Positions 49,188 through 62,567 of a stretch of 64,000 bases of DNA are shown one piece after another (the stretch's first letter is position 1; each line of letters begins with the position of its first letter). This stretch comes from Rattus norvegicus (lineage: Eukaryota; Chordata; Mammalia; Rodentia; Muridae), in contig NC_086036.1 in the NCBI RefSeq assembly GCF_036323735.1, positions 37,566,641 through 37,630,640 on the forward strand, read 5' to 3'. A model generated the notes under the pieces. It was given only the letters and a program-made list of their open reading frames with translations, was not told the origin of the DNA and ran no database searches. A program made the position numbers and the translations under genes.

Positions 49188-52010
49188 ATTTTGATGCCAT
49201 TCGTGAAAATTTTTCTATATCTCGAACAGTCCACTTAATATTACTGCGGCCTATTGGGAACTAACCGAATTCACCATGTTACTCAGATTCAGCTCACCAA
49301 ATTTTGATAAATCTTTAGAAGTAGGCATAGTACAAGAGCCTGCTACTGGGAACTAACTGAATTCACATAGAAACAGTGTTTCAGTTCGTTGAAACGTTGC
49401 TCTATCTTGAATAACAAGCTAATCACATGCGAATCCTATTGGGAACCTACTGAATTCACCATGATACTTAGATTCCGTTCCTTAAAATGTTGCTCTATAT
49501 TGAAAACCACACTCATACAAGCATGTCCCATTGGGAACTCACTGAATTCGCCTAGAAATTTTGATTCCATTCTTGAATATTTTTTTATATCCCGAACAGT
49601 CCACTTATTACTACTGCGGCCTATTGGGAAGTAAGCGAATTCACCATGTTACTCAGATTAGGCTCACCAAATTTTGATAAATCTTTAGAAGTAGACATAG
49701 TACAAGAGACTGACACTGGGAACTAACTGAATTCACAGAGTAACAGTGTTTCAGTTCGTTAAAACGTTGCTCTATCTTGAATAACAAGCTTATTCCATGA
49801 GAATCCTATTGGGAACCTACTGAATTCACCATGATACTTAGATTCCGTTCCTTAAAATGTTGCTCTATAATGAAAAGCACACTCATACAAGCATGTCCCA
49901 TTGGGAACTCACTGAATTCGCCTAGAAATTTTGATTCCATTCGTGAATATTTTTCTATATCCCGAACAGTCCACTTTTTACTACTGCGGCCTATTGGGAA
50001 CTAACCGAATTCACCATGTTACTCAGATTCGGCTCACCAAATTTTGATAAATCTTTAGAAGTAGACATAGCATAAGAGCCTGCTACTGGGACTAACTGAA
50101 TTCACAGAGATACAGTGTTTCAGTTCGTTGAAACGTTGCTCTATCTTGAAAAACAAGCTTATTACATCCGAATCCTATTGGGAACCTACTGAATTCACCA
50201 TGATACTTAGATTCCGTTCCTTAAAATGTTGCATTATATAGAAAAGCACACTCATACAAGCATGTCCGATTGGGAACTCAATGAATTCGCCTAGAAATTT
50301 TGATTCCATTCGTGTAAATTTTCTAGATCCCGAACAGTCCACTTATTACTACTGCGGCCAATTGGGAACTAACCGAATTCACCATGTTACTCAGATTCGG
50401 ATCCGGAAATTTAGATAAATCTTTAGAAGTAGACATAGTACAAGAGCCTACTACTGGGAACTAACTGAATTCACAGAGAAACAGTGTTTCAGTTCGTTAA
50501 AACGTTGCTCTATCTTGAATAACAAGTTTATTACATGAGAATCCTATTGGGAACCTACTGAATTCACCATGATACTTAGATTCCGTTCCTTAAAATGTTG
50601 CTCTATAATGAAAAGCACACTCATACAAGCATGTCCCATTGGGAACTCACTGAATTTGCCTAGAAATTTTGATTCCATTCGTGAATATTTTTCTATATCC
50701 CGAACAGTCCACTTATTACTACTGCGGCCTATTGGGAACTAACCGAATTCACCATGTTACTCAGATTCGTCTCACCAAATTTTGATAAATCTTTAGAAGT
50801 ACGGATATTCCAAGAGCCTGCTACTGGAACTAACTCAATTCAAAAAGAAACACTTTTTCAATTCATTAAAACGTTGCTCTATCTTGAATAACAAGCTTAT
50901 TACATGCGAATCCTATTGGGAACCTACTGAAATCAACATGATACTTAGATTCCGTTCCTTAAAACGTTGCTCTATATTGAAAAGCACACTCATACAAGCA
51001 AGTCCCATTGGGAACTCACTGAATTCGCCTAGATATTTTGATTCCATTCGTGAAAATTTTTCTATATCCCGAACAGTCCACTTATTACTACTGCGGCCTA
51101 TTGGGAACTAACCGAATTCACCATGTTACTTAGATTCGGCTCACCAAATTTTGATAAATCTTTAGAAGTAGGCATAGTACAAGAGCCTGCTACTGGGAAC
51201 TAACTGAATTCACAGAGATACAGTGATTCAGTTCGTTGAAACGTAGCTCTATCTTGAATAACAAGCTTATTACATGCGAATCCTATTGGGAACCTACTGA
51301 ATTCACCATGATACTTAGATTCCTTTCCTTAAATGTTGCACTATATAGAAAAGCACACTCATACAAGCATGTCCCATTGGGAACTCAGTGAATTTGCCTA
51401 GAAATTTTGATTCCATTCGTGTAAATTTTCTATATCCCGCACAGTCCACTTATTACTACTGCGGCCTATTCGGAACTAACCGAATTCACCATGTTACTCA
51501 AATTCGGATCCGGAAATTTTGATTAATCTTTAGAAGTAGACATAGTACAAGAGCCTACTACTGGGAACTAACTGAATTCACAGAGAAACAGTGTTTCATT
51601 TCGTTGAAACGTTGCCCAATGAATAACAAGCTTATTACATCGAATCCTATTGCGAACCTACTGAATTCACCATGATACTTAGATTCTGTTCCTTAAAATG
51701 TTGCTCTATATTGAAAAGCACACTCATAGAAGCATGTCCCATTGGGAACTCACTGAATAACCCCTAGAAATTTTGATTCCATTCGTGAAAATTTTTCTAT
51801 ATCCCGAAGAGTCCACTTATTACTACTGCGGCCTATTGGGAACTAAGCGAATTCACCATGTTACTCAGATTCGTCTCACCAAATTTTGATAAATCTTTAG
51901 AAGTACGCATATTACAACAGCCTGCTACTGGGAAATAACTGAATTCACAAAGAAACAGTGTTTCGGTTCTTTATAACATTGCTCTATCTTGAATAACAAG
52001 CTTATTACAT
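49188..52010 (+). repeat. Same unit with one monomer deleted (8 monomers)
   Basis: The offset to copy 1 is 3,322 bp up to about 51,080. It then falls to 2,952-2,953 bp (tgttacttag 48,171/51,124; ctgaataacccctag 48,801/51,753). One monomer, equivalent to about 47,760-48,130, is therefore missing. Confidence 0.85.
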
Positions 52011-52152
52011 GAGAATCCTATTGGGAACCTACTGAATTCACCATGATACTTAGATTCCGTTCCTTAAAATGTTGCTCTATATTGAAAAGCACACTCATAC
52101 AAGCATGTCCCATTGGGAACTCACTGAATTCGCCTAGAAATTTTGATTCCAT

Positions 52153-52400
52153 TCATGAAAATTTTTTATATCTTGAATAGTCCACTTAATACTACTGCAG
52201 CCTATTGGGAACTAACCCAATTCACCATGTTATTCAGATTCGGCTCACCAAATTTTGATAAATTTTAGAAGTACGCATATTACAAGAGCCTGCTAATGGG
52301 ATCTAACTGAATTCACAAAGAAACAGTGCTTCAGTTCGTTAAAACGTTGCTCTATCTTGAATAGCAAGCTTATTACATCAGAATCCTATTGGGAACCTCC
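52153..52400 (+). repeat. Domain II-type patch inside domain III
   Basis: Carries attcatgaaaattttttata, cttgaatag, catgttattcag, gataaattttagaag, atgggatctaactg and gaacctcctgaattc, otherwise found together only in domain II (for example 38,500-38,760). It is flanked on both sides by domain III text. Confidence 0.75.
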
Positions 52401-53720
52401 TGAATTCACCATGATACTTAGATTCCGTTCCTTAAAATGTTGCTCTATATTGAAAAGCACACTCATACAAGCATGTCCCATTGGGAACTCACTCAATTCG
52501 CCTAGAAATTTTGATTCCATTCGTGAATATTTTTCTATATCCCGAACAGTCCACTTATTACTACTGCGGCCTATTGGGAACTAACCGAATTCACCACGTT
52601 ACTCAGATTCGGCTCACCAAATTTTCATAAGTCTTTAGAAGTAGACATAGTACAAGAACCTACTACTGGGAACTAACTGAATTCACAGAGAAACAGTGTT
52701 TCAGTTCGTTGAAACGTTGCTCTATCTTGAATAACAAGCTTATTACATGCGAATCCTATTGCGAACCTACTGAATTCACCATGATACTTAGATTCTGTTC
52801 CTTAAAATGTTGCTCTATATTGAAAAGCACACTCATACAAGCATGTCCCATTGGGAACTCACTGAATTCGCCTAGAAATTTTGATCCCATTCGTGAAAGT
52901 TTTCAATATCCCGAACAGTCCACTTATTACTTCAGCGGCCTATTGGGATCTAACCGAATTCACCATGTTACTCAGATTCGATTCAGCAAATTTTGATAAA
53001 TCTTTAGAAGTACGCATATTACAAGAGCGTGCTACTGGGAACTAACTGAATTCACAGAGAAACACTGTTTCAGTTCATTAAAACGTTGCTCTATCTTGAA
53101 TAACAAGCTTATCACATGCGAATCCTATTGGGAACCTACTGAATTCACCATGATACGTTGATTCCGTTCCTTAAAATGTTGCTCTATATTGAAAAGCACA
53201 CTCATACAAGCATGTCCCATAGGGAGCTCACTCAATTCGCCTAGAAATTTTGATTCCATTCGTGAAAATATTTCTATATCCCGAAGAGTCCACTTATTAC
53301 TACTGCGGCCTATTGGGAACTAACCGAATTCACCACGTTACTCAGATTCGGATCCGGAAATTTTGATTAATCTTTAGAAGTAGACATAGTACAAGTGCCT
53401 ACTACTGGGAACTAACTGAATTCAAACAGAAACAGTGTTTCAGTTCGTTAAAACGTTGCTCTATCTTTAATACCAAGCTTATTACATGCGAATCCTATTG
53501 CGAACCTACTGAATTCACCAGGATACTTAGATTCCGTTCCTTAAAATGTTGCTCTATATTGAAAACCACACTGATACAAGCATGTCCCATTGGGAACTCA
53601 CTGAATTCGCCTAGAAATTTTATTCCATTCTTGAATATTTTTCTATATCCCGAACAGTCCACTTATTACTACTGCGGCCTATTGGGAACTAACCGAATTC
53701 ACCATGTTACTCAGATTCGT

Positions 53721-56700
53721 CTCAAAAATTTTGATTAATCTATAGAAGTATTCATATTACAAGGGCCTGCTACTGGGAACTAACTGAATTCACAAAGAAA
53801 CAGTCTTTCAGTTCGTTAAAACGTTGCTCTATCTTGAATAACAAGCTTATCACATGCGAATCCTATTGGGAACCTACTGAATTCACCATGATACTTAGAT
53901 TCCGTTCCTTAAAATGTTGCTCTATATTGAAAAGCACAGTCATACAATCATGTCCCATTGGGAACTCACTGCATTCCCCTAGAAATTTTGATTCCATTCG
54001 TGAAAATTTTTCTGTATCCCGAACAGTCCACTTATTACTACTGCGGCCTATTGGGAACTAACCGAATTCACCATGTTACTCAGATTCGGCTCACCAAATT
54101 TTGATAAATCTTTAGAAGTGGACATAGTACAAGAGCCTGCTACTGGGAACTAACTGAATTCACAGAGATACAGTGTTTCAGTTCGTTGAAACGTTGCTCT
54201 ATCTTGAATAACAAGCTTATTTCATGCGAATCCTATTGGGAAACTACTGAATTCACCATGATACTTAGATTCTGTTCCTTAAAATTTTGCATTATATAGA
54301 AAAGCACACTCATACAAGCCTGTCGCATTGGGAACCTACTGAATTCGCCTAGAAATTTTGATTCCATTCGTGTAAATTTTCTATATCCCAAACAGTCCAC
54401 TTCTTACTACTGCGGCCTATTGGGAACTAACCGAATTCACCATGTTACTCAGATTCGGATCTGGAAATTTTGATAAATCTTTAGAAGTAGACATAGTACA
54501 AGAGCCTGCTACTGGGAAATAACTTAATTCACAGAGAAACAGTGTTTCAGTTCGTGGAAACGTTGCTCTATCTTGAATAACAAGCTTATTACATGCGAAT
54601 CCTATTGGGAACCTACTGAATTCACCATGATACTTAGATTCCGTTCCTTAAAATGTTGCATTATATAGAAAAGCACACTCATACAAGCATGTCGCATTGG
54701 GAACTCACTAATTCGCCTAGAAATTTTGATTCCATTCGTGAAAATTTTCTACATCCCGAACAGTCCACTTATTACTACTGCGGCCTATTGGGAACTAACC
54801 GAATTAACCATGTTACTCAGATTCGGGTCACCAAATTTTGATAAATCTTTAGAAGTACGCATATTCCAAGAGCCTGCTAATGGGAACTAACTGAATTCAC
54901 AAAGAAACACTGTTTCAGTTCGTTAAAACGTTGCTCTATCTTGAATAACAAGCTTATCACATGCGAATCCTATTGCGAACCTACTGAATTCACCATGATA
55001 CTTAGATTCCGTTCCTTAAAATGTTGCTCTATATTGAAAAGCACACTCATACAAGCATGTCCCATTGGGAACTCACTGAATTCGCCTAGAAATTTTGATT
55101 CCATTCGTTAATATTTTTCTATATCCCGAACAGTCCACTTATTACTACTGCGGCCCATGGGAACTAACCGAATTCACCATGTTACTCAGATTCGTCTCAA
55201 AAATTTTTATAAATCTTTAGAAGTACGCATATTACAAGGGCCTGCTACTGGGAACTAACTGAATTCACAAAGAAACAGTGTTTCAGCTCGTTAAAACGTT
55301 GCTCTATCTTGAATAACACGCTTATTACATGCGAATCCTATTGCGAACCTACTGAATTCACCATGATACTTAGATTCCGTTCCTTAAAATGTTGCTCTAT
55401 ATTGAAAAGCACAGTCATATAATCATGTCATTGGGAACTCACTGCATTCCCCTAGAAATTTTGATTCCATTCGTGAAAATTTTTCTATATCCCGAACAGT
55501 CCACTTCTTACTACTGCGGCCTATTGGGAACTAACCGAATTCACCATGTTACTCAGATTCGGCTCACCAAATTTTGATAAATCTTTAGAAGTAGACATAG
55601 TACAAGAGCCTGCTACTGGGAACTAACTGAATTCACAGAGATACAGTGTTTCAGTTCGTTGAAACTTTGCTCTATCTTGAATAACAAGCTTAATACATGC
55701 GAATCCTATTGCGAACCTACTGAATTCACCATGATACTTAGATTCCGTTCCTTAAAATGTTGCATTATATAGAAAAGCACACTCATACAAGCATGTCCCA
55801 TTTGGAACTCACTGAATTCGCCTAGAAATTTTGATTCCATTCATGTAAATTTTCTATATCCGGAACAGTCCTCTTCTTACTACTGCGGCCTATTGGGAAC
55901 TAACTGAATTCACCATGTTACTCAGATTCGGACCTGGAAATTTTGATAAATCTTTAGAAGTAGACATAGTACAAGAGCCTACTACTGGGAACTAACTGAA
56001 TTCACAGAGAAACAGTGTTTCAGTTCGTTGAAACGTTGCTCTGTCTTGAATAACAAGCTTATTACATGTGAATCCTACTGCGAACCTACTGAATTCAACA
56101 GGATACTTAGATTACGTTCCTTAAAATGTTGCATTATATAGAAAAGCACACTCATACAAGCATGTCGCATTAGGAACTCACTGAATTCGCCTAGAAATTT
56201 TGATTCCATTCGTGAAATTTTTCAATATCCCGAACAGTCCACTTATTACTACTGCGGCCTATTGGGAACTAACCGAATTCACCATGTTACTCAGATTCGG
56301 CTCACCAAATTTTGATAAATCTTTAGAAGTAGACATAGTACAAGAGCCTGCTACTGGGAACTAACTGAATTCACAAAGGAACACTGTTTCAGTCCGTTAA
56401 AACGTTGCTCTATCTTGAATAACAAGCTTATTACTTGTGAATCCTATTGGGAACCTACTGCAATCACCATGATACTTAGATTCCGTTCCTTAAAACGTTG
56501 CTCTATATTGAAAAGCACACTCATACAAGCATGTCCCATTGGGGACTCACTGAATTTGCCTAGAAATTTTGATTCCATTCGTGAAAATTTTTCTATATCC
56601 CGAACAGTCCACTTATTACTACTGCGGCCTATTGGGAACTAACCGAATTCACAATGTTACTCAGATTCGGCTCTCCAAATTTTGATAAATCTTTAGAAGT

Positions 56701-59700
56701 AGACATAGTACAAGAGCCTACTACTGGGAACTAACTGAATTCACAGAGAAACAGTTTTTCACTTCGTTGAAACGTTGCTGTACCTTGAATAACAAGCTTA
56801 TTACATGCGAATCCAATTGCGAACCTACTGAATTCACCATGATACTTAGATTCCGTTCCTTAAAATGTTGCTCTATATTGAAAAGCACACTCATAGAAGC
56901 ATGTCCCATTGAGAACTCACTGAATTCCCCTAGAAATTTTGATTCCATTCGTGAAAATTTTTCTATATCCCGAACAGTCCACTTATTACTACTGCGGCCT
57001 ATTGGGAACTAACCGAATTCACCATGTTACTCAGATTCGTCTCAAAAATTTTGATTAATCTATAGAAGTACGCATATTACAAGGGCCTGCTACTGGGAAC
57101 TAACTGAATTCACAAAGAAACAGTGTTTCAGCTCGTTAAAACGTTGCTCTATCTTGAATAACAAGCTTATCACATGCGAATCCTATTGGGAACCTACTGA
57201 ATTCACCATGATACTTAGATTCCGTTCCTTAAAATGTTGCTCTATATTGAAAAGCACAGTGATACAATCATGTCCCATTGGGAACTCACTGCATTCCCCT
57301 AGAAATTTTGATTCCATTTGTGAAAATTTTTCTATATCCCGAACAGTCCACTTATTACTACTGCGGCCTATTGTGAACTAACCGAATTCACCATGTTACT
57401 CAGATTCGGCTCACCAAATTTTGATAATTCTTTAGAAGTAGACATAGTACAAGAGCCTGCTACTGGGAACTAACTGAATTCACAGAGATACAGTGTTTCA
57501 GTTCGTTGAAACGTTGCTCTATCTTGAATAACAAGCTTATTACATGCGAATCCTATTGGGAACCTACTGAATTCACCATGATACTTAGATTCCGTTCCTT
57601 AAAATGTTGCATTATATAGAAAAGCACACTCAAACAAGCATGTCCCATTGGGAACTCACTGAATTCGCCTAGAAATTTTGATTCCATTCGTGTAAATTTT
57701 CTATATCCCGAACAGTCCTCTTCTTACTACTGCGGCCTATTGGGAACTAACTGAATTCACCATGTTACTCAGATTCGGATCTGGAAATTTTGATAAATCT
57801 TTAGAAGTAGACATAGTACAAGAGCCTGCTACTGGGAACTAACTTAATTCACAGAGAAACAGTGTTTCAGTTCGTTGAAACGTTGCTCTATCTTGAATAA
57901 CAAGCTTATTACATGCGAATCCTATTGGGAACCTACTGAATTCACCATGATACTTAGATTCCGTTCCTTAAAATGTTGCATTATATAGAAAAGCACACTC
58001 ATACAAGCATGTCGCATTGGGAACTCACTGAATTCGCCTAGAAATTTTGATTCCATTCGTGAAAATTTTCTATATCCCGAACAGTCCACTTAATACTACT
58101 ACGGCCTATTGGGAACTAACTGAATTCACCATGTTACTCAGATTCGGATCTGGAAATTTTGATAAATCTTTATAAGTACGCATATTACAAGGGCCTGCTA
58201 CTGGGAACTAACTGAATTCACAAAGAAACAGTGTTTCAGCTCGTTAAAACGTTGCTCTATCTTGAATAACAAGCTTATTACATGCGAATCCTATTGCGAA
58301 CCTACTGAATTCACCATGATACTTAGATTCCGTTCCTTAAAATGTTGCTCTATATTGAAAAGCACAGTCATACAATCATGTCCCATTGGGAACTCACTGC
58401 ATTCCCCTAGAAATTTTGATTCCATTCGTGAAAATTTTTCTATATCCCGAACAGTCCACTTATTACTACTGCGGCCTATTGGGAACTAACCGAATTCACC
58501 ATGTTACTCAGATTCGGCTCACCAAATTTTGATAAATCTTTAGAAGTAGACATAGTACAAGAGCCTGCTACTGGGAACTAACTGAATTCACAGAGATACA
58601 GTGTTTCAGTTCGTTGAAACTTTGCTCTATCTTGAATAACAAGCTTATTACATGCGAATCCTATTGGGAACCTACTGAATTCACCATGATACTTAGATTC
58701 TGTTCCTTAAAATGTTGCATTATATAGAAAAGCACACTCATACAAGCATGTCCCATTGGGAAATCACTGAATTCGCCTAGAAATTTTGATTCCATTCGTG
58801 TAAATTTTCTATATCCCGAACAGTCCTCTTCTTACTACTGCGGCCTATTGGGAACTAACTGAATTCACCATGTTACTCAGATTCGGATCTGGAAATTTTG
58901 ATAAATCTTTAGAAGTAGACATAGTACAAGAGCCTGCTACTGGGAACTAACTGAATTCACAGAGAAACAGTGTTTCAGTTCGTTGAAACGTTGCTCTGTC
59001 TTGAATAACAAGCTTATTACATGCGAATCCTACTGCGAACCTACTGAATTCACCAGGATACTTAGATTCCGTTCCTTAAAATGTTGCATTATATAGAAAA
59101 GCACACTCATACAAGCATGTCGCATTGGGAACTAACTGAATTCGCCTAGAAATTTTGATTCCATTCGTGAATATTTTTCTATATCCCGAACAGTCCACTT
59201 ATTACTACTGCGGCCTATTGGGAACTAACCGAATTCACCATGTTACTCAGATTCGGCACACCAAATTTTGATAAATCTTCAGAAGTACGCATATTCCAAG
59301 AGCCTGCTACTGGGAACTAACTGAATTCACAAAGAAACACTGTTTCAGTCCATTAAAACTTTGCTCTATCTTGAATAACAAGCTTATTACATGTGAATCC
59401 TATTGGGAACCTACTGCAATCACCATGATACTTAGATTCCGTTCCTTAAAACGTTGCTCTATATTGAAAAGCACACTCATACAAGCATGTCCCATTGGGA
59501 ACTCACTGAATTTGCCTAGAAATTTTGATTCCATTCGTGAAAATTTTTCTATATCCCGAACTGTCCACTTCTTACTACTGCGGCCTATTGGGAACTAACC
59601 GAATTCACCATGTTACTCAGATTCGGCTCACCAAATTTTGATAAATCTTTAAAAGTAGACATAGTACAAGAGCCTACTACTGGGAACTAACTGAATTCAC

Positions 59701-60366
59701 AGAGAAACAGTGTTTCAGTTCGTTGAAACGTTGCTCTATCTTGAATAACAAGCTTATCACATGCGAATCCTTTTGCGAACCTACTGAATTCACCATGATA
59801 CTTAGATTCCGTTCCTTAAAATGTTGCTCTATATTGAAAAGCACACTCATAGAAGCATGTCCCATTGGGAACTCACTGAATTCCCCTAGATATTTTCATT
59901 CCATTCGTGAAAATTTTTCTATATCCCGAACAGTCCACTTATTACTACTGCGGCCTATTGTGAACTAACCGAATTCACCATGTTACTCAGATTCGACTCA
60001 CCAAATTTTGATAAATCTTTAGAAGTAGACATAATACAAGAGCCTGCTACTGGGAACTAACTGAATTTACAGAGAAACAGTGTTTCAGTTCGTTGAAACG
60101 TTGCTCTGTCTTGAATAACAAGCTTATTACATGCGAATCCTACTGCGAACCTACTGAATTCACCAGGATACTTAGATTCCGTTCCTAAAAATGTTGCTCT
60201 ATATTGACAAGCACACTCATACAAGCATGTCCCATTGGGAACTCACTGAATTCGCCTAGAAATTTTGATTCCATTCGTGAATATTTTTCTATATCCCGAA
60301 CAGTCCACTTATTACTACTGCGGCCTATTGGGAACTAACCGAATTCACCATGTTACTCAGATTCGT
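53721..60366 (+). repeat. 9-monomer higher-order unit, two tandem periods
   Basis: The rare junction ctcaaaaattttgattaatc followed by tatagaagta occurs at 53,721, 57,041 and 60,367, spaced 3,320 and 3,326 bp (9 monomers). Each is followed by a monomer with cttatcacatgcgaatcc and gcattcccctag. Within the second period, 8-monomer offsets also occur (56,415/59,371 and 56,767/59,723, 2,956 bp). Confidence 0.7.
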
Positions 60367-61090
60367 CTCAAAAATTTTGATTAATCTATAGAAGTACGCA
60401 TATTACAAGGGCCTGCTACTGGGAACTAACTGAATTCACAAAAAAACAGTGTTTCAGTTCGTTAAAACGTTGCTCTATCTAGAATAACAAGCTTATCACA
60501 TGCGAATCCTATTGGGAACCTACTGAATTCACCATGATACTTAGATTCCGTTCCTTAAAATGTTGCTCTATATTGAAAAGCACAGTCATACAATCATGTC
60601 CCATTGGGAACTCACTGCATTCCCCTAGAAATTTTGATTCCATTCGTGAAAATTTTTCTATATCCCGAAGAGTCCACTTATTACTACTGCGGCCTATTGC
60701 GAACTAACCGAATTCACCATGTTACTCAGATTCGGCTCACCAAATTTTGATAAATCTTTAGAAGTAGACATAGTACAAGAGCCTGCTACTGGGAACTAAC
60801 TGAATTCACAGAAATACAGTGTTTCAGTTCGTTGAAACGTTGCTCTATCTTGAATAACAAGCTTATTACATGCGAATCCTATTGGGAACCTACTGAATTC
60901 ACCATGATACTTAGATTCTGTTCCTTAAAATGTTGCATTATATAGAAAAGCACACTCATACAAGCATGTCCCATTGGGAACTCACTGAATTCGCCTAGAA
61001 ATATTGATTCATTCGTGTAAATTTTCTATATCCCGAACAGTCCTCTTCTTACTACTGCGGCCTATTGGGAACTAACTGAATTCACCATGT

Positions 61091-62567
61091 TACTCAGGTT
61101 CGGATCTGGAAATTTTGATAAATCTTTAGAAGTAGGCATAGTACAAGAGCCTACTACTGGGAACTAACTGAATTCACAGAGAAACAGTGTTTCAGTTCGT
61201 TAAAACGTTGCTCTATCTTGAATAACAAGCTTATTCCATGAGAATCCTATTGGTAACCTACTGCAATCACCATGATACTTAGATTCCGTTCCTTAAAACG
61301 TTGCTCTATATTGAAAAGCACACTCATACAAGCATGTCCCATTGGGAACTCAAGGAATTCGCCTAGAAATTTTGATTCCATTCGTGAAAATTTTTCTATA
61401 TCCCGAACAGTCCACTTCTTACTACTGCGGCCTATTGGGAACTAACCGAATTCACCATGTTACTCAGATTCGTCTCACCAAATTTTGATAAATCTTTAGA
61501 AGTAGACATAGTACAAGAGCCTACTACTGGGAACTAACTGAATTCACAGATACAGTGTTTCAGTTCGTTGAAACGTTGCTCTATCTTGAATAACAAGCTT
61601 ATTACATGCGAATCCTATTGCGAACCTACTAAATTCACCATGTTACTTAGATTCCGTTCCTTAAAATGTTGCTCTATATTGAAAAGCACACTCATAGAAG
61701 CATGTCCCATTGGGAACTCACAGAATTCGCCTAGAAATTTTGATTCCATTCGTGAAAATTTTTCTATATCCCGAACAGTCCACTTATTACTACTGCGGCC
61801 TATTGGGAACTAACTGAATTCACCATGTTACTCAGGTTCGGATCTGGAAATTTTGATAAATCTTTAGAAGTAGGCATAGTACAAGAGCCTACTACTGGGA
61901 ACTAACTGAATTCACAGAGAAACAGTGTTTCAGTTCGTTAAAACGTTGCTCTATCTTGAATAACAAGCTTATTCCATGAGAATCCTATTGGTAACCTACT
62001 GCAATCACCATGATACTTAGATTCCGTTCCTTAAAACGTTGCTCTATATTGAAAAGCACACTCATACAAGCATGTCCCATTGGGAACTCACTGAATTCGC
62101 CTAGAAATTTTGATTCCATTCGTGAAAATTTTTCTATATCCCGAACAGTCCACTTCTTACTACTGCGGCCTATTGGGAACTAACCGAATTCACCATGTTA
62201 CTCAGATTCGTCTCACCAAATTTTGATAAATCTTTAGAAGTAGACATAGTACAAGAGCCTACTACTGGGAACTAACTGAATTCACAGATACAGTGTTTCA
62301 GTTCGTTGAAACGTTGCTCTATCTTGAATAACAAGCTTATTACATGCGAATCCTATTGCGAACCTACTAAATTCACCATGTTACTTAGATTCCGTTCCTT
62401 AAAATGTTGCTCTATATTGAAAAGCACACTCATACAAGCATGTCCCATTGGGAACTCACTGAATTCGCCTAGAAATTTTGATTCCATTCGTGAAAATTTT
62501 TCTATATCCCGAACAGTCCACTTCTTACTACTGCGGCCTATTGGGAACTAACCGAATTCACCATGTT
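61091..62567 (+). repeat. Two-monomer tandem duplication
   Basis: tactcaggttcggatctgg occurs at 61,091 and 61,829. attcacagatacagtg (four bases shorter than the usual form) recurs before 61,568, 62,306 and 62,674. The dimer period is 738 bp. Confidence 0.8.
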
